Below, in pieces: positions 1 through 8,651 of a DNA stretch of 64,000 nucleotides (its first letter is position 1; the number at the start of each line of letters is the position of its first letter). The DNA is from Caldalkalibacillus salinus. GTDB lineage: Bacteria; Bacillota; Bacilli; Caldalkalibacillales; JCM-10596. Location: the NCBI RefSeq assembly GCF_016745835.1, contig NZ_JAERVL010000001.1:186001-250000 (forward strand). Reading direction: 5' to 3'. Under the pieces are notes generated by a model, which had not been told where the DNA came from, did not search any database, and was given only the letters and a program-made list of their open reading frames with translations. A program made the position numbers and the translations under genes.

Positions 1-258
1 GATGCTGAAGAGATTGGCAGGGCTGCCTCTAAGCTTGGTGCTGGTCGTGAGACAAAAGAATCTAAAATAGACTTGGCGGTTGGTGTGATGCTCCAGAAAA
101 AAGTGGGCGAGCAAGTCAAAAAAGGTGATGTGCTCGTGTCCCTACATTACAATCAAGAAAGTCACGTAAAGGAAGCCACTGACCAAATTTTGCAGGCCTA
201 TCGCATAGCAGATTCTGAGCAAAAAGAACCGTCACTGATCTACGATGTGATTAAATAA
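1..258 (+). CDS. pdp: Pyrimidine-nucleoside phosphorylase, C-terminal part
   Basis: This is the 3' end of a gene that starts before the window; the open frame runs from base 1 to a TAA at 258, giving 85 residues. The residues GAGRETKES and the following LAVGVML...KKVGEQVKKGDVLVSLHYN match the C-terminal alpha/beta domain of pyrimidine-nucleoside (thymidine/uridine) phosphorylases, which split pyrimidine nucleosides with phosphate for salvage. The position directly before dacF fits the drm-punA-pdp-dacF order seen in many Bacillaceae. Only about a fifth of the protein is visible, so substrate specificity cannot be judged. A strong terminator follows. Confidence 0.8.
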   Translation, partial: DAEEIGRAASKLGAGRETKESKIDLAVGVMLQKKVGEQVKKGDVLVSLHYNQESHVKEATDQILQAYRIADSEQKEPSLIYDVIK

Positions 259-327
259 ACGTTGATGTCTCTTCTGACTATCAAGAAAGACACTGTTCAC
301 AGTTAAATAAAAATCACCAAGCTTTAC

Positions 328-354
328 GCACCCCGTACGTGGGTGCTTTTTTTA
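328..354 (+). terminator. Rho-independent terminator after pdp
   Basis: The stem GCACCC (328-333) pairs with GGGTGC (341-346) and is followed by a run of T. It separates the pdp transcript from dacF. Confidence 0.75.
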
Positions 355-381
355 TTGTGTTTATTTTATTTAACACGTCAG

Positions 382-411
382 GAATATTTTTCTATTGACA
401 TGGAAAAAATA
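382..411 (+). promoter_or_regulatory. Candidate sigma-F promoter of dacF
   Basis: GAATA (382-386), a 15-base spacer and GGAAAAAATA (402-411) fit the sigma-F consensus GYWTA-N15-GGNNANANTW except for one base in the -35 element. In B. subtilis dacF is a sigma-F gene. The start site would fall close to base 418, just before the dacF ribosome binding site. Confidence 0.5.
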
Positions 412-436
412 GGGGATAAAAGAATGGAGGGAGACT

Positions 437-1612
437 ATGTTAAAGCGAATTTCATTACTGATATGTACAACGCTGATCATACAGACCTTTATGCAATACG
501 GGACCCCCGTTGTACAAGCAGAGGAAGAAGTAGATTTAACCCCAGATGCGCGATCTGCTGTGCTAATGGACATGGATACGGGAACGATCCTTTATGAGAA
601 AGATAGTGATAAACGTTTGCCCCCTGCAAGTATAACCAAAATCATGACGATGCTATTAATCATGGAAGCGATTGACGAAGGACAATTAAAGTGGACAGAC
701 ATGGTCAGGACAAGTGAACGGGCTGCATCAATGGGTGGCTCCCAAATCTTCCTCGAAGTTGGGGAAGAGATGAGTGTCGAGGATATGATGAAAGGGATTG
801 CTATCGCTTCCGGAAATGATGCCACTGTAGCTATGGCCGAGCATATAGCCGGTACCGAAGATAAGTTTGTCCAGAAGATGAATGAAAAAGCCCAAACGTT
901 AGGTTTAGAGAATACACACTTCAGTAACACGAATGGTTTGCCCACTGAAGATCATTATACCAGTGCGAGAGATATAGCGATCATGTCTAGAGAATTACTA
1001 AAGTACGAAGATATTACAAAGTTTACAAGTGTCTATGAAGATTACCTACGTCAAGATTCAGATAAACCATTCTGGTTAGTTAATACGAATAGACTCGTCA
1101 AATTTTATGATGGCGTTGATGGTCTCAAAACGGGGTATACCAATGAGTCAAAATACTGCTTAGCCGCCACAGCCAAGAGAGGAGATATGCGCGTTATCTC
1201 AGTGGTCATGGGCGCACCAAAGCCTAAAGTTCGTAATCAATATACAGCTGATATGTTGACGTATGCGTTTAATCAATTTGAAACACATCCTATTTATAAA
1301 AAAGGGGACGTACTAGATGCTGTAACCATCGACAAAGGCGCCAAATCTAAACTAGATATGGTCGTCCCTCACCAGGTGAGTGTTTTAACAAGAAAAGGAG
1401 ACTCGCTCGATGACTATGATATTGCCATTGAACCCCTGACTCATCTGCAGGCCCCTATCACGGAGGGGGATGTCATCGGTCACATTAGGATTAGAAAAGA
1501 GGGTCAGGTTACAGCAGAAATTGCGATTAAAGCACCAATGGATGTATCTAAGGCGTCATTACTACAGATGTTTAATCGCGTGACGAAATCTCTGTTTGGT
1601 CTACAATCATAA
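437..1612 (+). CDS. dacF: D-alanyl-D-alanine carboxypeptidase DacF
   Basis: A 391-residue low-molecular-weight penicillin-binding protein of the S11 (DacA/DacF) family that trims the terminal D-Ala of peptidoglycan stem peptides. It has an N-terminal signal peptide of about 28 residues (hydrophobic stretch then VVQA), followed by the three catalytic motifs in order: SITK with nucleophile Ser65, SGN in ASGND, and KTG in GLKTGYT. A beta-rich C-terminal domain follows. GGAGGG lies 8 bases before the ATG. It sits directly before the spoIIA operon as in B. subtilis, where DacF acts in the forespore and, with DacB, sets cortex cross-linking. The sigma-F-like promoter in front supports the same timing here. 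Confidence 0.93.
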   Translation: MLKRISLLICTTLIIQTFMQYGTPVVQAEEEVDLTPDARSAVLMDMDTGTILYEKDSDKRLPPASITKIMTMLLIMEAIDEGQLKWTDMVRTSERAASMGGSQIFLEVGEEMSVEDMMKGIAIASGNDATVAMAEHIAGTEDKFVQKMNEKAQTLGLENTHFSNTNGLPTEDHYTSARDIAIMSRELLKYEDITKFTSVYEDYLRQDSDKPFWLVNTNRLVKFYDGVDGLKTGYTNESKYCLAATAKRGDMRVISVVMGAPKPKVRNQYTADMLTYAFNQFETHPIYKKGDVLDAVTIDKGAKSKLDMVVPHQVSVLTRKGDSLDDYDIAIEPLTHLQAPITEGDVIGHIRIRKEGQVTAEIAIKAPMDVSKASLLQMFNRVTKSLFGLQS

Positions 1613-1653
1613 TTCGACACCCCCTATCGAGTTTTTTCTAGTTTTGTCATGTA

Positions 1654-1681
1654 GAAGGAAAACCTTCTTCAGTTATCGAAA
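1654..1681 (+). promoter_or_regulatory. Candidate sigma-H promoter of the spoIIA operon
   Basis: GAAGGAAAA (1654-1662), 12 bases, then ATCGAAA (1675-1681) fit the sigma-H consensus RNAGGAWWW-N11/12-RNNGAAT with one mismatch. The spoIIA operon of B. subtilis is transcribed from a sigma-H promoter in this position. Spo0A boxes were not assigned. Confidence 0.55.
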
Positions 1682-1715
1682 AGTTTGCGTATAACGAAGA
1701 AGGAGGAGAATAACC

Positions 1716-2069
1716 TTGAGTCTACAGATTGATTTGAATACCAAAGATGATGTGCTCATTATTCGGTTAGTCGGAGAGTTAGATCATCACACAGCTGAGA
1801 AGTTACGTGTTCAGGTGGAGGATAAGATAGAGACTCATGGCATTCGCCATATTTTGTTAAATGTAGCAGAACTAGACTTTATGGACAGCTCAGGGTTAGG
1901 GGTTATTCTAGGGCGTTATAAGCAAATACAGCAAAAAGAAGGACAGATGATCATTTGTGCCATATCCCCAACCATATATCGCCTATTTGAGTTATCAGGG
2001 CTATTTAAAATCCTTAAAATCGTCGATTCTGAACAAGAAGCATTACAAGCGTTGGGGGTGGCATCATGA
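1716..2069 (+). CDS. spoIIAA: Anti-anti-sigma factor SpoIIAA
   Basis: A 117-residue STAS-domain protein. When unphosphorylated it binds SpoIIAB and frees sigma-F in the forespore. The motif MDSSGLG carries Ser58, the residue that SpoIIAB phosphorylates and SpoIIE dephosphorylates in B. subtilis. The start is TTG, chosen because AGGAGGAG lies 7 bases upstream and the length equals that of the family. It overlaps spoIIAB by four bases (ATGA), so the two are translationally coupled, consistent with their stoichiometric partnership. Confidence 0.96.
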   Translation: MSLQIDLNTKDDVLIIRLVGELDHHTAEKLRVQVEDKIETHGIRHILLNVAELDFMDSSGLGVILGRYKQIQQKEGQMIICAISPTIYRLFELSGLFKILKIVDSEQEALQALGVAS

Positions 2070-2512
2070 GTAAGAGGAATGTAATGGAATTACGCTTTTT
2101 AGCTAAGAGCGAAAACGAAGCGTTTGCGCGCGTGACCGTTGCTTCATTCATATCACAACTCGACCCTATTATGGAAGAGTTAACGGATATCAAAACGGTC
2201 GTGTCAGAAGCGGTCACAAATGCGATCATACACGGTTATGAAGAGAACGGACAAGATATGGTCTATCTCAGAACGGAACTTCATGGTCAGGAAGTGACTA
2301 TATTGATCCAGGATGAGGGCTGTGGCATCGATGATGTCGACACAGCTAGACAACCTCTCTACACCACAAAGCCAGAGATGGAACGCTCAGGAATGGGGTT
2401 TACCATTATGGAGAACTTTATGGATTCGGTTGAAATTATCACGTCCAAAGGAAAAGGCACGACCGTCAAACTGACCAAAAAATTGACCACTAACGAAGCG
2501 CTATGTAACTAA
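2066..2512 (+). CDS. spoIIAB: Anti-sigma-F factor and serine kinase SpoIIAB
   Basis: A 148-residue GHKL-fold protein kinase that holds sigma-F inactive and phosphorylates SpoIIAA. The ATP site is visible: the N box ([14 protein letters not shown]), the G1 box ([10 protein letters not shown]) and the G2 box ([13 protein letters not shown]). It overlaps spoIIAA by ATGA and is followed after 11 bases by sigF, giving the canonical spoIIA operon. Nothing is missing relative to the B. subtilis protein. Confidence 0.96.
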   Translation: MSKRNVMELRFLAKSENEAFARVTVASFISQLDPIMEELTDIKTVVSEAVTNAIIHGYEENGQDMVYLRTELHGQEVTILIQDEGCGIDDVDTARQPLYTTKPEMERSGMGFTIMENFMDSVEIITSKGKGTTVKLTKKLTTNEALCN

Positions 2513-2523
2513 GGAGAATGCCT

Positions 2524-3282
2524 ATGGATGTAGATCTACAACAAAACGTGAAAAACAAGTCGTATTTAGACGATGATCAGGTGAAAGATCTCATCAGACT
2601 TAGTCAAGAAGGCAGCGTAGAAGCACGTGATCAATTAGTAGAAAATAATATTAGACTAGTCTGGTCTGTTGTCCAACGTTTTCTTAACAGAGGGTACGAA
2701 GCAGATGATCTCTTTCAAATCGGTTGTATCGGTTTAATCAAATCGATAGATAAATTTGACCTCAGCTACGATGTCAAGTTTTCAACTTACGCCGTTCCTA
2801 TGATCATTGGAGAAATTCAGCGTTTCCTCCGTGATGATGGTGCCGTTAAGGTCAGCCGATCTTTGAAAGAACTTGCGAACAAAATCAGACGCGCCAAGGA
2901 TGACTTATCAAAATCTTTAGGAAGACAACCGAAAGTAAGTGAAGTGGCCGATGAACTGGGGATTACACCCGAAGAGGTCGTTTTCGCTCAAGATGCCATG
3001 AGGGCCCCTTCTTCCATTCATGAGACGGTGTATGAAAATGACGGAGATCCGATTACACTCATGGATCAAATCTCAGATGACGGAGAGAAAAAGTGGTTTG
3101 ATAAACTGGCATTAAAGGAAGCCATTACCCAGTTGTCAGAACGGGAGAGGCTCATTGTCTACCTTCGTTACTTCAAGGACCAAACCCAATCGGAGGTAGC
3201 AGATCGCCTCGGTATATCACAGGTTCAAGTGTCAAGATTGGAGAAAAAGATCTTAAAACAAATTAAAGAAGACCTGCAATGA
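2524..3282 (+). CDS. sigF: RNA polymerase sigma-F factor
   Basis: A 252-residue sigma factor of the sigma-70 family that directs the first forespore-specific transcription. Region 2 (LVWSVVQRFLNRGYEADDLFQIG...KFSTYAVPMIIGEIQRFLRDDG), region 3 and the region 4 helix-turn-helix (QSEVADRLGISQVQVSRLEKK) are all present and nearly identical to B. subtilis SigF. An ATG two codons earlier (2518) lies only one base after the AGGAG sequence (2512-2516), so the ATG at 2524 is preferred; it gives the family N-terminus MDVD. A terminator follows directly. Confidence 0.95.
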   Translation: MDVDLQQNVKNKSYLDDDQVKDLIRLSQEGSVEARDQLVENNIRLVWSVVQRFLNRGYEADDLFQIGCIGLIKSIDKFDLSYDVKFSTYAVPMIIGEIQRFLRDDGAVKVSRSLKELANKIRRAKDDLSKSLGRQPKVSEVADELGITPEEVVFAQDAMRAPSSIHETVYENDGDPITLMDQISDDGEKKWFDKLALKEAITQLSERERLIVYLRYFKDQTQSEVADRLGISQVQVSRLEKKILKQIKEDLQ

Positions 3283-3287
3283 CATTC

Positions 3288-3326
3288 AACTCTTTCCTGC
3301 TCAATAGTGACGGGGAAGAGTTTTTT
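3288..3326 (+). terminator. Terminator of the spoIIA operon
   Basis: AACTCTT (3288-3294) pairs with AAGAGTT (3316-3322) and runs into a T tract. It isolates spoIIA from the spoVA genes. Confidence 0.7.
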
Positions 3327-3366
3327 GTATTGAAAAGTCTAAAAGGTGTGGAAGCAACACACGTTT

Positions 3367-3396
3367 ACATGAACTTAAGTTGAAACGTACATACTA
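3367..3396 (+). promoter_or_regulatory. Candidate sigma-G promoter of the spoVA operon
   Basis: ACATG (3367-3371), an 18-base spacer and CATACTA (3390-3396) match the sigma-G consensus GHATR-N18-CATNNTA except for the first base. The spoVA operon of B. subtilis is a sigma-G operon. The predicted start of transcription near 3404 also argues against the upstream in-frame ATG at 3380 as the spoVAA start. Confidence 0.55.
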
Positions 3397-3436
3397 CCAT
3401 TACAGTATTTGTTGTAAACGGATGGGGGTCATCACC

Positions 3437-4057
3437 ATGCAACAAGATAAAAAGGTATACGTCAGACTAAGACATCGTTTACAAGTCAAAATGGATCAGA
3501 CTGTCCGTGTGAGCCACATCTGTCAGTTGATCGTACACCCTAGTATTGAGCAAGAAGTGAAACAATTAACTGTGCATAAGGTGACACCTGAAGATAAACA
3601 TTTGGTTGTCATCGATATTATGAGAGTGATTCGTATTTTGAAGTCGTATGACCCTGAACTTGAAATTGAAACGCTAGGCCCGGCTCAAGCGATTATCGAA
3701 ATCATGCACCCCAGAAAACAACCCACCTTCCTTCTCGTCGGTTTTGTATGGTTATTGCTGTTTATAGGGTCAGGATTGGCGATTATGAACTTTCATGAGG
3801 ATGTCAGTATGCTTCAGGTTCATCAGAAAATCTATATGATGATCACAGGTGTACAGGAGGAACACCCGTTAATCTTACAGGTTCCTTATTCACTAGGCAT
3901 TGGAGTGGGGATGATCCTATTCTTTAACCATGTTTTCAAGAAACGTCTAAACGAGGAACCAAGTCCATTGGAAGTGGAAATGTTTTTATATCAACAGAGT
4001 CTAGACCAATACGTTGTGATTAATGAGAATAAGGAGGCGCAAAAGAAAGTGGAATGA
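3437..4057 (+). CDS. spoVAA: Stage V sporulation protein AA
   Basis: A 206-residue membrane protein of the SpoVA system, which moves dipicolinic acid (DPA) across the inner spore membrane. It has a soluble N-terminal domain (about residues 1-95), a transmembrane segment (FLLVGFVWLLLFIGSGLAIMNF) followed by the conserved MNFHEDVSM, a second segment, and the very conserved tail FKKRLNEEPSPLEVEMF. The start at 3437 follows GGGGGT and gives a protein aligning from MQQDKKVYVRLRHR, like MERRIFIRLRHR of B. subtilis. The gene overlaps spoVAB by ATGA. Confidence 0.9.
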   Translation: MQQDKKVYVRLRHRLQVKMDQTVRVSHICQLIVHPSIEQEVKQLTVHKVTPEDKHLVVIDIMRVIRILKSYDPELEIETLGPAQAIIEIMHPRKQPTFLLVGFVWLLLFIGSGLAIMNFHEDVSMLQVHQKIYMMITGVQEEHPLILQVPYSLGIGVGMILFFNHVFKKRLNEEPSPLEVEMFLYQQSLDQYVVINENKEAQKKVE

Positions 4058-4479
4058 ACTTCATCACCCTATTATTACTACTATTGATTGGTCTTTCCGG
4101 TGGCCTTATCGTTGGTGCAGGTCTAGTGGCTTTTTTAACGGTACTGGGTATTGTTCCTCGCTTAACACAAATTACGAAGACAAAGCATTACATTTACAGT
4201 TACCAGTACGCCATTATCTTTGGGTCTGTATTTTGGACGTGGATGGGGCTGCATGAAGTTCATCTACATCTGCCATGGAAACTTACCGTTGTGCACGGCT
4301 TGTTTTCCGGTATTTTTATCGGCCTATTAGCAGCTGCATTAACGGAAGTCCTAAACGTCCTCCCTATTTTAGCGAAGCGTATCTTTGTACAAGATAAAAT
4401 ACTTTGGCTTCTCATGGCCATGGTACTAGGGAAAGTGATAGGCTCACTTTTTCACTGGATTTTCTTCGCTCCATATTAA
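4054..4479 (+). CDS. spoVAB: Stage V sporulation protein AB
   Basis: A 141-residue protein that is almost wholly hydrophobic, with about four membrane segments. The N-terminal sequence LIGLSGGLIVGAGLVAFLTVLGIVPRLTQ is the conserved SpoVAB core. It is an accessory membrane component of the DPA channel, with an exact biochemical role not established in any species. It overlaps spoVAA (ATGA) and is followed after 23 bases by spoVAEa. In B. subtilis the next genes are spoVAC, spoVAD and spoVAEb; they are absent here. Confidence 0.9.
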   Translation: MNFITLLLLLLIGLSGGLIVGAGLVAFLTVLGIVPRLTQITKTKHYIYSYQYAIIFGSVFWTWMGLHEVHLHLPWKLTVVHGLFSGIFIGLLAAALTEVLNVLPILAKRIFVQDKILWLLMAMVLGKVIGSLFHWIFFAPY

Positions 4480-4502
4480 CCAAATGTGAAGGAGAGAGCA
4501 GT

Positions 4503-5123
4503 ATGTCAGAGCAGAAAAGAAAGGTTGTTCTTATCACAGACGGCGATGAAGTCGCTTCTAAAACAGTGCAACGGGTCGCAGAAGAGGTGGGGGGGAGGTG
4601 TATTTCCAGATCGTCTGGTAACCCCACTCCCCTATCAGGAGAAGGTATTGTGGAACAAATAAAGAAAGCGGCATATGACCCCGTTCTCGTCATGTTTGAT
4701 GATTGTGGGAATGGAGGCTACGGTCAAGGTGAATCGGCACTCAGATACGTTGCCACACACCCTGAAATTGAAGTGCTTGGTGCGGTGGCGGTTGCGTCCA
4801 ATACGAAATCTGTCAGTGGTGCTCATATTGATCTTTCCGTCGATGCCCATGGAGAGATCATACAGCATGCTGTGAACAAAGACGGTGATGTAGAGCATGC
4901 GAAGGAATCCATCGTTTATGGTGATACCGTTGATGTGTTAGATGAGCTACAAATACCCCTCATTGTGGGCGTAGGGGATATAGGCAAAATGCATGGTCAA
5001 GACGATGTGAAGGATGGTGCGCCGGTCACACGTCAAGCAGTAGAGATTATTTTACAACGGAGTGGTTTTCTTGACGAGCCAATCATTGAAAGAACCGATA
5101 CATCAGAAACTAAAAAGAAATGA
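4503..5123 (+). CDS. spoVAEA: Stage V sporulation protein AEa (soluble SpoVAE)
   Basis: A 206-residue soluble protein beginning MSEQKRKVVLITDGDE, which matches B. subtilis SpoVAEa along its length (CISRSSGNPTPLSG, VMFDDCGNGGYGQGE, ATHPEIEVLGAVAVASNTK, VGVGDIGKMHGQDD). The ATG at 4503 follows AAGGAGAG by 7 bases and is preferred over an earlier in-frame ATG inside spoVAB. The ancestor of this family resembles a small-molecule binding domain, but no function is proven. It overlaps the following spoVAF by about 60 bases if the latter begins at its GTG. Confidence 0.9.
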   Translation: MSEQKRKVVLITDGDEVASKTVQRVAEEVGGRCISRSSGNPTPLSGEGIVEQIKKAAYDPVLVMFDDCGNGGYGQGESALRYVATHPEIEVLGAVAVASNTKSVSGAHIDLSVDAHGEIIQHAVNKDGDVEHAKESIVYGDTVDVLDELQIPLIVGVGDIGKMHGQDDVKDGAPVTRQAVEIILQRSGFLDEPIIERTDTSETKKK

Positions 5124-6546
5124 GCAGTATTTACACGATCGGTTAGATTTAGACGTTAATTATGATATAGACTTTCGTGAATATCATGTGGGAAACCGTG
5201 ATATCCAAGTTTACTTTTGTAACAGTTTAATGAACACGCAATTTGCTATAGAAATGTTAAAGCAAATCTCACACGTAGATCGTCCACTAACATCCGTTGG
5301 GGCTTTTAAAGCATTAATGGAACAGAATCTACCTCACGTTCAAGTTGAACTCGTAGATAATATGGACGAGGCAGTAGATAAATTACTATCGGGTCTCATT
5401 GTGATTATGGGAGAGTCTTGGGGACACGGTATTATCATTGATGTGAGGGAGTACCCCGGTAGAGAACCTCAGGAGCCGGATACTGAGCGAGTCGTCAGAG
5501 GGTCAAGAGACGGCTATACAGAAAATATTATCATGAATAGTGGGTTAACACGGCGAAGAATTCGTGACGAACGGCTAAGAATGGAAATGCTTCAGGTCGG
5601 AGAACGTTCTAAAACAGACATATGTATCAGTTATATCAAGGATATTGCTGATCCGGACTTACTTGAAGAAGTTAAAACCAAGTTAGGTCGAATCGATATT
5701 GATGGGATTCCAATGGCGGAGAAAGCCATCGAAGAATTTGTGATTGGGCAAGCTTACCATCCATTTCCTAAGGTGCGGTTTACTGAAAGACCAGATGTGG
5801 CTGCTGCACACTTATTTGAAGGTCACATTGTCATCTTCGTTGATACATCTCCGTCCGTTATTATTATTCCCACAACTTATTTCCATCACCTGCAACATGC
5901 AGAGGAATTTCGCCAGACACCAGCTTTAGGTGTTTATTTACGCTGGATACGCTTTTTAGGTATATTTGTGTCTATATTCCTGCTGCCATTGTGGTGCTTG
6001 TTCGTCTTCAACCCAGATTTACTACCACCTCATTTAGATTTTCTAGGACCATCCGAGTCTGATTATAAAATCCCGATCTTTTGGCAATTTATCTTTGCTG
6101 AGGTTGGAGTGGATTTAATGAGAATGGCAGCCATTCACACACCTTCTCCTCTCGCGACAGCAATGGGGTTGATCGCTGCCATCCTTATAGGCGAGATCGC
6201 CATTGAAGTAGGCTTGTTTATTAGTGAGGTCATACTGTACTTAGCGGTGGCTGCTATCGGTATGTTCGCCACTCCATCTTACGAGTTAAGTTTAGCGAAC
6301 AAATTAATCCGTCTGCTGTTATTAACCAGTGTATATGTATTTAAAGTGCCTGGTTTTATGATTGTCACGACGGTGGTCTTTGTTTACTTAGCATCTATAA
6401 AATCTATGCGTACGCCTTATCTTTGGCCTTTTATTCCGTTTAATCTAAAGGCTTTTCTTACAGTTATTTTACGCTTTACAACAGCGATGAACAAGACAAG
6501 GCCTAGCATTGTACACCCGAAAAATAAACGTAAACAACCATCATAG
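5062..6546 (+). CDS. spoVAF: Stage V sporulation protein AF (GerA-family)
   Basis: A 494-residue member of the GerA/SpoVAF family, with a soluble N-terminal region (about residues 1-290) and 4-5 membrane segments afterwards (from LRWIRFLGIFVSIFLLPLW). Conserved blocks include DRPLTSVGAFKALME, ESWGHGIIIDVREYPGREPQEPDTERVVRGSRDGY and TGLTRRRIRDERLRMEM-like LTRRRIRDE. It belongs with the spore membrane and germination machinery; a role in assembling germinant receptors or DPA channels is inferred from the family. No ATG is available: GTG 5062 gives the full ORF, while TTG 5071 is better spaced from CGGAG (5058-5062). Last gene of the spoVA operon; lysA follows. Confidence 0.88.
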   Translation: MVFLTSQSLKEPIHQKLKRNEQYLHDRLDLDVNYDIDFREYHVGNRDIQVYFCNSLMNTQFAIEMLKQISHVDRPLTSVGAFKALMEQNLPHVQVELVDNMDEAVDKLLSGLIVIMGESWGHGIIIDVREYPGREPQEPDTERVVRGSRDGYTENIIMNSGLTRRRIRDERLRMEMLQVGERSKTDICISYIKDIADPDLLEEVKTKLGRIDIDGIPMAEKAIEEFVIGQAYHPFPKVRFTERPDVAAAHLFEGHIVIFVDTSPSVIIIPTTYFHHLQHAEEFRQTPALGVYLRWIRFLGIFVSIFLLPLWCLFVFNPDLLPPHLDFLGPSESDYKIPIFWQFIFAEVGVDLMRMAAIHTPSPLATAMGLIAAILIGEIAIEVGLFISEVILYLAVAAIGMFATPSYELSLANKLIRLLLLTSVYVFKVPGFMIVTTVVFVYLASIKSMRTPYLWPFIPFNLKAFLTVILRFTTAMNKTRPSIVHPKNKRKQPS

Positions 6547-6558
6547 GTTTTTGCCATC

Positions 6559-6587
6559 TTGTCAATTGTAATAAAAGGTGGTATAGT
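6559..6587 (+). promoter_or_regulatory. Sigma-A promoter of lysA
   Basis: TTGTCA (6559-6564), a 17-base spacer and TATAGT (6582-6587) form a near-consensus vegetative promoter. The leader before lysA is only about 45 bases, so there is no room for a lysine riboswitch. Confidence 0.7.
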
Positions 6588-6637
6588 AACTCATTAATAT
6601 TGTTGTGAACGGATAGGTTTGGGAGAGGAGATAGGCT

Positions 6638-7969
6638 ATGTTTCTACACGGTACGAGTAAAATAAATGAACGGGGTCACCTTGAAATAGGAGGGTGTGAT
6701 ACGGTAGACCTTGTCAAAGCATACGGAACACCCTTAATGGTATATGATGAGCAAGCGATTAGAGAGAGATGCCGCGCTTTCATACAAGCGTTTGAAGCTA
6801 AAGGTATCAAAGCGCAAGTGGCGTACGCGAGTAAGGCCTTTAGTAGTCTAGCGATGTGTCAACTCGTTTCAGAGGAAGGCATGTCTTTAGATGTTGTGTC
6901 TGGTGGAGAACTTTACACCGCACTACAAGCTGGATTTCCAAGCGAAAGCATTCATTTTCACGGTAACAACAAGACAGCGGATGAACTCATCATGGCCTTA
7001 GATGCGAATATCGGCTGCTACGTTGTCGATAATTTTACAGAACTCCACTTATTACATGACTTAGCGGCTCAACGTGAGCAGAAAGTTAACATATTATTAC
7101 GAACAACACCCGGTGTTGAAGCGCATACTCATGAGTACATTACGACGGGTCAGGAAGATTCTAAGTTTGGGTTCAGTCTGACGAATGGTCAAGTCAAAGA
7201 AGCGATTAAGCAAGCATTGGGGAAACCCTATTTTGATGTCCTTGGCTTGCATGCTCATATCGGTTCACAAATTTTTGAAAAAGACGGTTTCTTGTTGACG
7301 ATTCAAAAGATGGTCGAGTTTATAGAAGAGCTGGAACAGGAAGTCGATTGGCACTTACGTGTCTTGAATTTGGGTGGAGGATTTGGTATCCGATACCAAG
7401 AAGGTGATACCCCTCTAAAGATACAAGAGTATGTAGAAGCAATGTGTGATGAAGTCCGTCGTACATGGAACGCACGTAAACGACCAGTCCCTGAAATTTG
7501 GATAGAACCTGGACGAAGTATTGTTGGAGAAGCAGGGACGACCCTCTATACCATTGGCGCACAAAAGGAAGTGCCCGGTGTTAGACACTATATCTCCGTT
7601 GACGGTGGTATGAGTGATAATCTACGTGTGGCCTTATATCAGGCAAAGTATGAATCTGCCATCGCTAATAGAATGAGGGAAAGCTGCGATGAAACTTACA
7701 CCATAGCAGGTAAGCTGTGCGAAACAGGAGATATTTTAATTTGGGATGCAGAGCTACCGCAAGCCCAACAGGGTGATGTGCTAGCTGTCTCCTGCACAGG
7801 CGCTTATGGCTATGCAATGGCCAACAATTATAACCGTATGAGACGACCGGCCGTCTTATTTGTTAATGAAGGGGAGGCCAATCTTGTCATTCGCAGAGAG
7901 ACATACGAAGATATGATAAAGAATGATCTACCGCTACATGCACCGACGCCTGTTATCCAAAAGCTATAA
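6638..7969 (+). CDS. lysA: Diaminopimelate decarboxylase
   Basis: A 443-residue PLP enzyme of fold type III that makes L-lysine from meso-diaminopimelate, the last step of lysine synthesis. The PLP lysine is Lys66 in YASKAFSS; HAHIGSQ, LGGGFGIRY and EPGRSIVGEAG bind cofactor phosphate, and CETGD and CTGAYGYAM hold the active-site Cys and Tyr contributed by the dimer partner. GAGAGGAG precedes the ATG. The spoVAF-lysA-ppiB order is that of B. subtilis. Its own sigma-A promoter separates it from the spore-specific upstream operon. Confidence 0.96.
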   Translation: MFLHGTSKINERGHLEIGGCDTVDLVKAYGTPLMVYDEQAIRERCRAFIQAFEAKGIKAQVAYASKAFSSLAMCQLVSEEGMSLDVVSGGELYTALQAGFPSESIHFHGNNKTADELIMALDANIGCYVVDNFTELHLLHDLAAQREQKVNILLRTTPGVEAHTHEYITTGQEDSKFGFSLTNGQVKEAIKQALGKPYFDVLGLHAHIGSQIFEKDGFLLTIQKMVEFIEELEQEVDWHLRVLNLGGGFGIRYQEGDTPLKIQEYVEAMCDEVRRTWNARKRPVPEIWIEPGRSIVGEAGTTLYTIGAQKEVPGVRHYISVDGGMSDNLRVALYQAKYESAIANRMRESCDETYTIAGKLCETGDILIWDAELPQAQQGDVLAVSCTGAYGYAMANNYNRMRRPAVLFVNEGEANLVIRRETYEDMIKNDLPLHAPTPVIQKL

Positions 7970-8039
7970 CGGGTGACATGGCATAAACGTTCAAAATGTA
8001 GTACAATGGCGTTTGAATAAGAAAAAAGGAAGTGTACGT

Positions 8040-8471
8040 ATGTCAAAACAAGCAAAAGTTACGCTCGAAAACGGTCAAGAGATCGTCATTGACCTCTTTG
8101 ATCAAGATGCTCCCAATACTGTCGCTAACTTTGAAAAATTAGCAAAAGACGGTTTTTATAACGGATTGACCTTTCATCGGGTGATACCTGGTTTTGTTGC
8201 CCAAGGGGGATGTCCTAACGGGACAGGAACGGGTGGACCTGGCTATACGATCAATTGTGAAATTAATGACAACAAACATGAGCGCGGGACTTTGTCCATG
8301 GCTCATGCCGGAAGAGATACAGGTGGGAGTCAGTTTTTCATCTGTTTCCAACCACAACCACATCTTGATGGCCAACACACAGCGTTTGGCCAAGTTGTTC
8401 GTGGAATGGAAAACGTCGATCAAATTAAGCAAGGGGATATCATGAAGGAAGTCCAAGTAGAGGAACAATAA
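8040..8471 (+). CDS. ppiB: Peptidyl-prolyl cis-trans isomerase B (cyclophilin)
   Basis: A 143-residue cytoplasmic cyclophilin that speeds cis-trans isomerisation of X-Pro bonds. The active-site sequence [13 protein letters not shown], the block [22 protein letters not shown] and the HTAFGQVV segment are all conserved. The ATG at 8040 follows AAAGGAAG; the in-frame ATG-less extension from 8013 has no ribosome binding site. The gene stands alone between lysA and the riboflavin operon. Confidence 0.94.
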   Translation: MSKQAKVTLENGQEIVIDLFDQDAPNTVANFEKLAKDGFYNGLTFHRVIPGFVAQGGCPNGTGTGGPGYTINCEINDNKHERGTLSMAHAGRDTGGSQFFICFQPQPHLDGQHTAFGQVVRGMENVDQIKQGDIMKEVQVEEQ

Positions 8472-8479
8472 ACGAGCTA

Positions 8480-8522
8480 AAGGGAGGAGAGTCTATGTGG
8501 ATTCTTCTCCCTCTTTTTTTAA
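8480..8522 (+). terminator. Terminator after ppiB
   Basis: AGGGAGGAGA and TCTTCTCCCT form a 10-base stem with one G-U pair, followed by TTTTTTT. Confidence 0.75.
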
Positions 8523-8596
8523 AGGTAAGGGCTGTCCCTATATGCTTTTAAAGATAAAATAACTATAAAAAAGTAAGTGAAATGAAGCAAAAAGCG

Positions 8597-8625
8597 TAGA
8601 CAGCCACCGCAAAAGAGAGTATACT
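8597..8625 (+). promoter_or_regulatory. Sigma-A promoter of the riboflavin operon
   Basis: TAGACA (8597-8602), a 17-base spacer and TATACT (8620-8625) give a good vegetative promoter. Transcription would begin near 8632, about 20 bases before the FMN riboswitch. Confidence 0.65.
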
Positions 8626-8651
8626 TATCTTGAAATGAAAACTATATACAC

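Noticed and set aside
6588-6637. Lysine riboswitch before lysA
   Set aside because: The leader is about 45 bases, far too short for an L box.
8139-8468. Minus-strand open frame opposite ppiB
   Set aside because: Mirror of a well-conserved cyclophilin gene; no start signal of its own.
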